A DNA stretch of 64,000 nucleotides. Origin: Blautia sp. BIOML-A1. GTDB lineage: Bacteria > Bacillota > Clostridia > Lachnospirales > Lachnospiraceae. Within the stretch, counting starts at the first letter, position 1. Each line of letters begins with the position of its first letter. Location: positions 1 through 64,000 of the forward strand of contig NZ_WWVR01000008.1 in assembly GCF_009883055.1 (NCBI RefSeq). Reading direction: 5' to 3'. The position numbers were made by a program, and so were the translations under genes. The notes beneath the pieces were generated by a model. It was not told where the DNA came from. It saw nothing but the letters and a program-made list of their open reading frames with translations, and did not search any database. Shown in pieces: positions 53,515-60,900 of this stretch.

Positions 53515-53859
53515 TCAATCATAAATCAATTCCACTTTCACAATCTCCTCTGCCTGTGCCTTGCAAGCGTTCATCTGCCGCACCCATTCCATTTGGTTTT
53601 CGGCTTTCAGTTGCTCGGTCACGCCGTTTTGCTCTGCCAGTGACCGCACGATCAGCTCCATGCGGTTTCGTGCTGTTTCGTCAATCTCGGCGCAATGCTC
53701 AAAGAGCTTGTCGGATAGCACCAGCTCATTGAACAGTATCGGACGGTGCATTTCCAGATACGCCTTGCGAAGTCTGCCGTAGTGTCCGAGGGGCTTGGTC
53801 TTGCGGATAATGATGTTTGGGATAAGATAATCGCCGTTCTGTGTGTAAGTGATATTCAT
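53515..53859 (-). CDS. TnpV family transposon protein
   Basis: A 114-residue protein matching TnpV of Tn4451: NITYTQNGDYLIPNI, GHYGRLRKAYLEMHRPILFN, then EQNGVTEQLKAENQMEWVRQ. Role unknown; it always follows the large recombinase. Its ATG overlaps the recombinase stop by four bases. Together with the recombinase and mob genes it defines element B as a Tn4451-like unit. Confidence 0.9.
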   Translation of the reverse strand: MNITYTQNGDYLIPNIIIRKTKPLGHYGRLRKAYLEMHRPILFNELVLSDKLFEHCAEIDETARNRMELIVRSLAEQNGVTEQLKAENQMEWVRQMNACKAQAEEIVKVELIYD

Positions 53860-55742
53860 GCTGTTTGTACTCCTTTCATCGGCTCTCTCTGCGGTAAACT
53901 GCTGACAGGGACGAACACGCCCTTTGCAATGTCCTCCGCACGAATGGCGGCTTTCTTGGCTTCGATTTCTGCCTTTTTCCGCTTTTTGATTTTGTCCTCG
54001 TATCGCTTCTGTGCTCCGCTGGCTTTCCGCTTCAAGTAGTTCTGGTGGAGCCTGTCCTTGCGTTCCTCACGCTTGCGGATTTCCTCTAATTCCTCCGGGG
54101 TAAGCTCCACTTCGCCAAACGCAGGGGGAACGAAACGACCCACGAAATTGAAGTAAATCTCGACCTCCTGTGTGGTCTGAATACTGCCCTTGCGGTCACG
54201 CTCATGCACAAGGATTTTCTCAATAAACTCATTGAGCATGGCAATGGTCAGCTTGTCGAAGTTCTCATATTTGTCAATCAGAGCGATAAAACGGTCAGCG
54301 TCCTTTTCGTGCTTCTCATAGCTCTTGATAGCCTTTTCCAGAGCAGAGATTTCAGCGGTAAGCTCGGACTGTTCCTTTTCGTATTGAGCGTCCAGAGTGG
54401 CGTATCTGCTGTCGGACAGCTTGCCTAAAATGTTGTCCTCATAGATTTTGCAGAGCAGGACTTCCAGCTCGGAAACTCTCTGCTTTGCTGTGGCAAGGCG
54501 TGTGCGCTGTTTTCTGACCTCTGCCGTCTGCTGGCTGGACTGCGCTTCCTGCACCACACGGACAAACTCGGCTCGGTCATGCTTGGCATACTCGGCAATA
54601 GCTTTGAGCATTTCGGAAACAAGGGACAGTACCACATCTTCATTGATACGGTGCTGTGTCATGCAGAGCTTTCCAACTGGGACTTTGCTGTATTGGGAAC
54701 AGGTATATTGAGAAATGCGCTTGCCGTTGTTGGTGCGGTGGACATACATCTTGCCGCCGCAATCGGCACAATAAAGCAAGCCTGTGAGGGGAGCTGCTTC
54801 GCCCCAGCCGTCCGGGTAGCGTCTGACATTCCCACGGATTTTCTGCACAAGGTCAAAGGTCTGCTGGTCAATAATGGCTTCGTGCGTATTCTCAAAAATC
54901 GTCCATTCGTCCTCCGGGACATAATGGCTTTTCTTGTCCTTGAAGTGCTTTCGGGTCTTGAAATTGATGGTGTGTCCCAGATATTCACGCTTTTCAAGAA
55001 GGTTGCAGATGGTGGAAGAACTCCAGCCGTACACATCTTTGAAAGTCTTGTTTTTGTTCACGCCCTCGCCGTGTTGGGCAAGGTAAGCAGACGGAATAAG
55101 CACCTTTTCCGATTTCAGTTTGCTGGCGATCTGATACGGACCGTAGCCGTCAATCGTCATGGCAAAGATGCGCTTGACCACATCAGCGGCTTCGGGGTCA
55201 ACCAACCATTGGTCTCTGGCTTCGTTCCAGAGATAGCCGTAAATGACCGTGCCTGTGAGGTGCTTGCCGGACTTGCCTTTTGACTGGAAAGTGGAACGGA
55301 TTTTACGGCTGGTGTCTCTGGCGTAATACTCGTTCATAATGTTGCGGAAAGGGGTAAAATCATCGTCCCCTCTGGCACTGTCCACGCCGTCATTGATGGC
55401 GATAAGGCGAACGCCACGCTGACGCAGGATTTCCATAATCTGACCGACTTTCAGATAGTCACGACCCATGCGGCTCATGTCCTTGATGCACAAATACTCC
55501 ACATTCCCGGCTTCCACTTCTTTCATCATTGCTAAAAATCCGGGACGGTCAAAGCAAGTACCACTAATACCATCGTCCGTGAAATGGACAATGTTTGTAA
55601 AGCCCTGCCGTGCGGCGAACTCCTCCAACATAGCCTTTTGATTGGAAATGGAATTGCTCTCACGCTGTTGGTCATCATCTTTGCCAAAGTCATCACGGCT
55701 CAGTCGTTCGTACAGAGCTGTGATTTTCTCATTTTTTCTCAT
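53856..55742 (-). CDS. Large serine recombinase (TnpX family), element B
   Basis: A 628-residue recombinase with catalytic Ser15 (YERLSRDDFG), DDGISGTCFDRPGF, KDMSRMGRDY, a recombinase domain, a zinc ribbon (CADCGGKM with CSQYSK..VGKLC) and a long coiled coil, plus a Lys/Glu-rich C-terminal extension of about 90 residues beyond the usual end. The start at 55742 follows AAAGGAG. The frame stays open upstream into a coupling-protein gene, which is a fusion by insertion and not the native start. Confidence 0.93.
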   Translation of the reverse strand: MRKNEKITALYERLSRDDFGKDDDQQRESNSISNQKAMLEEFAARQGFTNIVHFTDDGISGTCFDRPGFLAMMKEVEAGNVEYLCIKDMSRMGRDYLKVGQIMEILRQRGVRLIAINDGVDSARGDDDFTPFRNIMNEYYARDTSRKIRSTFQSKGKSGKHLTGTVIYGYLWNEARDQWLVDPEAADVVKRIFAMTIDGYGPYQIASKLKSEKVLIPSAYLAQHGEGVNKNKTFKDVYGWSSSTICNLLEKREYLGHTINFKTRKHFKDKKSHYVPEDEWTIFENTHEAIIDQQTFDLVQKIRGNVRRYPDGWGEAAPLTGLLYCADCGGKMYVHRTNNGKRISQYTCSQYSKVPVGKLCMTQHRINEDVVLSLVSEMLKAIAEYAKHDRAEFVRVVQEAQSSQQTAEVRKQRTRLATAKQRVSELEVLLCKIYEDNILGKLSDSRYATLDAQYEKEQSELTAEISALEKAIKSYEKHEKDADRFIALIDKYENFDKLTIAMLNEFIEKILVHERDRKGSIQTTQEVEIYFNFVGRFVPPAFGEVELTPEELEEIRKREERKDRLHQNYLKRKASGAQKRYEDKIKKRKKAEIEAKKAAIRAEDIAKGVFVPVSSLPQREPMKGVQTA

Positions 55743-55770
55743 AACTTGCGCTCCTTTCTTCGGTTTTAGG

Positions 55771-55827
55771 TTGTGTGTTCTAAGAGACTTCCCAACTGCT
55801 TGATTAAGAAGTCTTTTAGAGCATACA
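55771..55827. repeat. Terminal inverted repeat of element B at its insertion junction
   Basis: About 21 bases on each side pair as TTGTRTGYTCTAARAGACTTC and its complement (55771-55791 with 55807-55827); the three differences are all transitions that would still pair in RNA. The repeat lies between the recombinase start and the point where coupling-protein homology ends (55829), as expected for a recombinase-binding attachment site. Confidence 0.6.
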
Positions 55828-55829
55828 AC

Positions 55830-57053
55830 ACCTGCCGCCAGTTTGTATTTTTTGTACTGTCGCACAGCAAAGTGTTCCGGGTTTTCTGCCTCCAATTCCT
55901 CAAACAGCTCGTCCACCGCATTTTTAAATTCCTCATCATCCTCTCTTGCCTCAGAAGCATTGATAAATTCAAGCAGTGTGGCAAAATTCTGTTCGTCCTC
56001 CGGTGCTTCATAATAGATGTACCCAATCAGGGCACAATACAGAAGCCTTTCGGCCTTTACCCAAAAATCTTCGGAAGATTTTTCTCCTTCGCCTTTGGTA
56101 TTGGCAATGATGGTATTGACCAGCTTTAAGATGTCTTTTTCACTGCGGATATAGCGGAAGGGATTATAATGCATACTTTTTTTGAAATTTATGGTATTCA
56201 ACACTTTAATCCGGTATGGTTCATAAATAACCTTTCCCTGTTTATCCCTGACTGGCTTGCCGTTTTTCATCTTCGGTGTACCACGGCGGAGCATTTTCCC
56301 GCACTCCACCAGAATCGTCCCCTTCGGATCAGTTACAACATAGGAAACATTGGATGGCATCTGCATTAAATTCGGCTTTACATAGAACCTTGTTTTACCG
56401 GAACCGGAACCGCCGATAATGATTACATTTTTGTTTCTTGCATATTTAGGCTGTTTCGGGCGGCTGTTCATGGTAAGCCGTTCCGTCTGTGTCAAAAGGA
56501 TATTATTTTCAAACACTGGATCAATAAAAGGTGCGATGTCTTTCTGGTTTCCCCATCGGGCAGAACCGTATTCCTCTCCCTGCCGGAATTTCTTTGCATT
56601 TTTCCCTTTCAGGTACACCATTGCCTTAATCACTACAGTGGTAATCATCCCAACTGCCATATCAAAGATATGGAGACTGAGAATTGGATTTGAGAACGCC
56701 ATCTGGAAATTCAAAAACAGCACCCCCAGACGTTCTATTGCGGATTCCCCAACACAGAACCGATACAGCCATGCCAGCTTATCTGCCAGGTAAAAAACAA
56801 TTACATAGGGAATATTCATCATAAGCAGACGTTTCTTATCCACCGCAGGCATCTGTCCGGCAATGTCCTGTCCTATTTTTTTCAAAACTGTCATAACTTC
56901 TGACTCCGGCTTCTTTTTATGCTTCCTGCTCAATGTTCCTGCCCCCGATTCTTCTGTTTCATCTTTTCCCTCTGCCTGTGCTTTGCCACACGTTCCATTG
57001 CCAAATACAGTTTCTTCCGGACAGATACTTTTTTGCTTTTCTTTAACTGCCAT
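55830..57053 (-). pseudogene. VirD4/TraG type IV coupling protein, truncated by element B
   Basis: The N-terminal 408 codons of a conjugative coupling ATPase: two membrane segments, GSARWGNQKDIAPF, Walker A GGSGSGKTRFYVKPNLMQ, SYVVTDPKGTILVE and FWVKAERLLYCALIGYIYYEA. Homology ends at QYKKYKLAAG (55830), where element B begins; Walker B and the C-terminal third are missing. The native start may be the ATG at 56894, after the PcfB stop, since the longer frame overlaps pcfB by 124 bp. The host conjugative element is probably non-functional unless element B excises precisely. Confidence 0.85.
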
Positions 57054-57439
57054 CCGGTATATTCCTTAAAAGCGGCAGTTATGGAATCCACTTCTTTCGC
57101 CTTAAAAAAGACATAATATTTCGGAGGTTCTGCCGACCTGTCTTTCTTCAGGCAGTAGTCTATATCATATTTTCTGGCATATTTTTCAAAAGACCGGATA
57201 TTCCCATCTGTAACCTCAATATTAGAAAGCTCCTGATTGTGTGCTTTCAGTTTTTCCATGCTCTGTTTCCCATGATATACGGTTTCTTTTTTCTGCCCCT
57301 TTCCAGAAATTTTTTGCCGCTTTTGGGACTGTTCCATCTTCCTGAGCAGCTTCTGCAGCGATGCTTTTAAAATCTGTGCAGAAATTTTCCCTCCCCGTAT
57401 ACACAAAGACACCACCTTTTCATTTACTTCATCCTGCAA
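56930..57439 (-). CDS. PcfB family conjugation protein
   Basis: A 169-residue protein of the PcfB (DUF3801) family, partner of the PcfC/VirD4 coupling protein in relaxosome docking. Typical is the EVNEKVVSLCIRGGKISAQI start and SIEKYARKYDIDY-like central block (RSFEKYARKYDIDYCLKKD, YYVFFKAKE). I favour the TTG at 57439 with GAAGGTGA upstream; a GTG at 57448 is the alternative. Its end overlaps the annotated coupling-protein frame. Confidence 0.8.
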   Translation of the reverse strand: MQDEVNEKVVSLCIRGGKISAQILKASLQKLLRKMEQSQKRQKISGKGQKKETVYHGKQSMEKLKAHNQELSNIEVTDGNIRSFEKYARKYDIDYCLKKDRSAEPPKYYVFFKAKEVDSITAAFKEYTGWQLKKSKKVSVRKKLYLAMERVAKHRQREKMKQKNRGQEH

Positions 57440-57713
57440 GACAATCACCTTCCTTCTCCCTGACTGCTTTCTTCTGTTTTATTTCCAGCAGAATCTTCTG
57501 CAGGCAGTACCCGATGCAAGGAGAATATCTTCCATAAGGGCATCCCTCACAGCACCAAGTCTCCTCTTTCTCTTCAAAAGGTTCCTCCGGCAAAAGCCGA
57601 TAATAGCATTCTTCTTTGGAACATCCATTCTTCCGGCTATTCCAAAAATAACAGTAAGAGCAGTCCTTTGGCTTATCCTCTGCATATTTCTGATTATCCG
57701 CTTTCTTCTGCAT
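57429..57713 (-). CDS. Cysteine-rich small protein of the conjugative element
   Basis: A 94-residue protein with twelve cysteines (CSYCYFWNSRKNGCSKEECYY, WCCEGCPYGRYSPCIGYC), suggestive of one or more zinc or iron-sulphur sites. Ribosome site AGGAGAG. Overlaps pcfB by a few bases, so it is co-translated with it. I know no named family. Confidence 0.6.
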   Translation of the reverse strand: MQKKADNQKYAEDKPKDCSYCYFWNSRKNGCSKEECYYRLLPEEPFEEKEETWCCEGCPYGRYSPCIGYCLQKILLEIKQKKAVREKEGDCLAG

Positions 57714-57840
57714 CCTGTTTTGCTCTCCTGTCCAATTCTTCCAATCTCCTGTCCTCCTCTGCCCCTACACGAATACAGCAATATAGGCTAACTGCTATGA
57801 CCACTGCAGCTCCGCCGATAATAATTCCAATCATCTCCAT
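57694..57840 (-). CDS. Small single-pass membrane protein
   Basis: A 48-residue protein: a membrane segment (IIIGGAAVVIAVSLYCCI) followed by a charged helix (EEDRRLEELDRRAKQ). Start at 57840 behind AAAGAGGTG. It overlaps the next gene by 20 bp and begins just after the adhesin terminator. Probably part of the conjugation gene set; function unknown. Confidence 0.55.
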   Translation of the reverse strand: MEMIGIIIGGAAVVIAVSLYCCIRVGAEEDRRLEELDRRAKQDAEESG

Positions 57841-57861
57841 ACACCTCTTTCGTCCATCAAC

Positions 57862-57907
57862 AAAAAAACAGGGTGTTTCCAAAATGACCAGCACTTCGGA
57901 AACACCC
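57862..57907 (-). terminator. Terminator of the adhesin gene
   Basis: GGGTGTTTCC (57871-57880) pairs with GGAAACACCC (57898-57907); on the minus strand it is followed by TGTTTTTTTG. It lies 12 bp after the adhesin stop. Confidence 0.85.
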
Positions 57908-57919
57908 AATATTTCTTTT

Positions 57920-60900
57920 TTATTTTTTCTTTTTTAACAGGAACAGTGAACCCCCTGTTCCGCACAATGCAAGACCAGCAAGAAGCAGCCACAGCCGTAT
58001 ATTGCTATCATCACCTGTTTTCGGTGTGTCTGTCGGCTTTGAAGGTTCCTGCGGTGTCTGCGGCGTTTCCGAAGGTTTCTTTTCATCCTTCATGGATACC
58101 TTCTGAATCTCTCCGGTATCTTTTACAGAAAACTCCACATCCTCCGCTATCAGATATCCTTCCGGTGCTGTTTCCTCTCGCAGTATATAATCTCCAATCG
58201 GAAGTTTTTCCATATAATGCGGCTTGTCTGTAGAAGTCCAGCTTTCCACCGCATTTCCATCTTTATCAAGCACCGTCATTTTTGCCCCCGGCAATTCTTT
58301 CCCCGAAATATCCGTTTTGGAAATCTCAACCTTTGTCACATCGTCTTTCATTTCCACTTTCTGAACTTCTGCAGTATTTTCAACAGTGAACGTAATACTT
58401 TCCGCTGTCACATAACCATCTGCCGGAAGTGTTTCTGTCAGAGTATATTCTTTGCCGACTTCCAGTTCTTTGATAATGTGCGGCTCCGTACCGGATGTCC
58501 ACTCATCTACCACAGTTCCGTCCTGATCGGTTACTTCCAGTTTTGCACCCGGTAACTCTTCTCCTGTGGTAAGGTCAGATTTTGTGATTTCAAAGATAGT
58601 TGCCTCATTTTCAAAGGTGTGCTCAAAAGTAACTTCCGGCACATCCGCTCCAGCATACTCGAAAGTAAATTCTTTTACTTCTTCTGTCGTAACAAAACCT
58701 GCAGGTGCTTTTACTTCCTTCACATAGAAGCTGCCACCTACCGGAAGATCTGCAGTAAAGAAGATTTTTCCATCCTTGTCAGTCGCTTTCTGCTCCATAA
58801 TGGTATCTGCTTTTACAAGCACATCACCGTCAGTATTCTTAATATCTTCTTTGGCACAAAGGGCAAATACGCCGCCCTCCAGCACACGGTCAGAATCTTT
58901 CTCTTTTTTGGTTACGATCACTTTTGCTTTCTGACGGCTGTTCTGCCATTCAGAATCGAAAGTTACCACCGGAGTATCCTGATCACGATAAGTCAGATCA
59001 ATGTCTCTCGGCTCTCCGTCCAACACAAAACCATCGGCTGTTTCTTTTTCTACCACATAGTATTTTCCAAGCGGCAGGTCATCGGTTCTTGCAATGCCAA
59101 GTTCATCGGTTTTGATGGTTGCTACCAGTTCATCCTTTTTGTAATAATCATCACTTTCTCCGTCAGCGGCTTTAATATCTTCTCTGGCATAAATTTCAAA
59201 GGTAACGTCTTTCAAAGAGCCTGTCACATAACCCCAGATGGAATCCATTGCTCCTGCAACCATGTCATTCCAGCTCACTTCACTTAAGAATTCACCTTTT
59301 TTGTTGATGATGATACGTCCAATCGGAACGTCATCCTTCATTTCCACTTTCTGAATCTCTGCAGTATCCGTGATTGTAAATTCCACTTCTTCTGCTTTTA
59401 AGTAGCCATATGGCGCAAATTCTTCACGCAGGATATAGGTTTCCCCGACATGCAGACGTTTGATGATATGCGGTTCCCCTTTTACGGAAGTCCATTTATC
59501 AATTTCATTTCCATCTTTATCAAGAACCGTTAGAGTTGCACCATCCAGTTCCACGCCTGTGGTAAGGTCAGATTTTCTAAACTCAACCGTTGTAGGCTGA
59601 TTCTTAAAGATTTCTTTCAGGCGGACAACTTCTACATCCTGACCCTGATAAGAAACAGTCACTTCGATAATCTCATCAGAAGAAACAAATCCGTCCGGTG
59701 CCTGTAATTCTTTGATATAGTAGCTTCCAAATGGTAAATTCTGTTCAAAAATTGCTGTTCCATCTTCGCCTGTGACGGCTGTACAAAGCTGCTCATCTGC
59801 TTTCACAATCACTTTTCCCCCGGCTTTGATGTCTTCTTTTGCATATAAACCAAACTCTGCTCCGGCGATGGTGCTGCCATTTTCCGCATCCTGTTTTTCC
59901 ACGGAAATTTCCACTTTCTGACGCTCATTGATGAACTCTACGCTTTCCACCACGGCAGGAGTATCCTGATCCACATAGACAAACTGCACATTCTGCTCTG
60001 CTTTCTTATGTACAAAACCATCCGGTGCTGTTTTTTCTACAACCCTGTAATTTCCAAGTGGAAGATTTTTGATTGTGGCACTTCCTGTTTCATCTGTTGT
60101 AAGCTCTGCCACCAAAGTATCTTTGGCATACTCTAAAATACGGTTTCCGGCATCGTCTTTCTGAAAATCTGCAGTATAAATATCTTCTGCAGCGTAGATT
60201 GCAAAGACTGCTCCGGCAAGGTTTTCCATCTCATATTTGAAGTCCTTTCCGTAGTCTTTCAGAACTTCACCTTTTTTCACTACTGTAAGTTCCCCTTTTA
60301 CCGGATGATTTTCATAAACCACTTCGATAATGGCATCTCCTGAAACCGGTTCAATCTGATACAGAGTATCGCTATCTACTTTAATTTCCGCATAATTCTT
60401 GTTGATGGTATATCCATCGGGCGCTGTCACTTCTTCAATACGATAATGACCGATTTTCAAATTCTGCGGAAGGATTAAATATCCATCAGCATCGGTAAAA
60501 TAGGATTTATGTACAATAGTAGTCGGATAGGTCGTTACCTGTTCTACATATTTCTCATTATCCATATCGTAAATCTTAAATTCTGTTCCAGCAGCCAGCA
60601 CTGTTTTCTTTGTTTCATCGTCCTGTTTCGTGATTTTCAATTTGGCAGAAAACTCATCATCCAAAAGCACACGCCATACCTGCGGCTCTGTCGGCTTATG
60701 CTCTGTGATTCTTACAATAAAATCATCCACTGGTTTATAATTATGCGGTGTCGTTGTCTCTCTTACCACATAAGTTCCATATGGAAGTGGAATGGATACT
60801 GCATAGCCTTTTTTATCGGTAAAGATTTCAGTTGCCCCATTTTCTCCAAGTACCACCGGAGTAACGGAATCAAAGTCATAAGTTCCATCTTCTTTCACAG

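Noticed and set aside
53309..53518. 69-codon minus-strand frame as the bacteriocin itself
   Set aside because: No signal peptide and no ribosome site; the signal-peptide-like frame starting at 53373 is the better remnant.
54579..55283. 234-codon plus-strand frame opposite the element B recombinase
   Set aside because: Shadow of the recombinase, whose catalytic and zinc motifs are intact.
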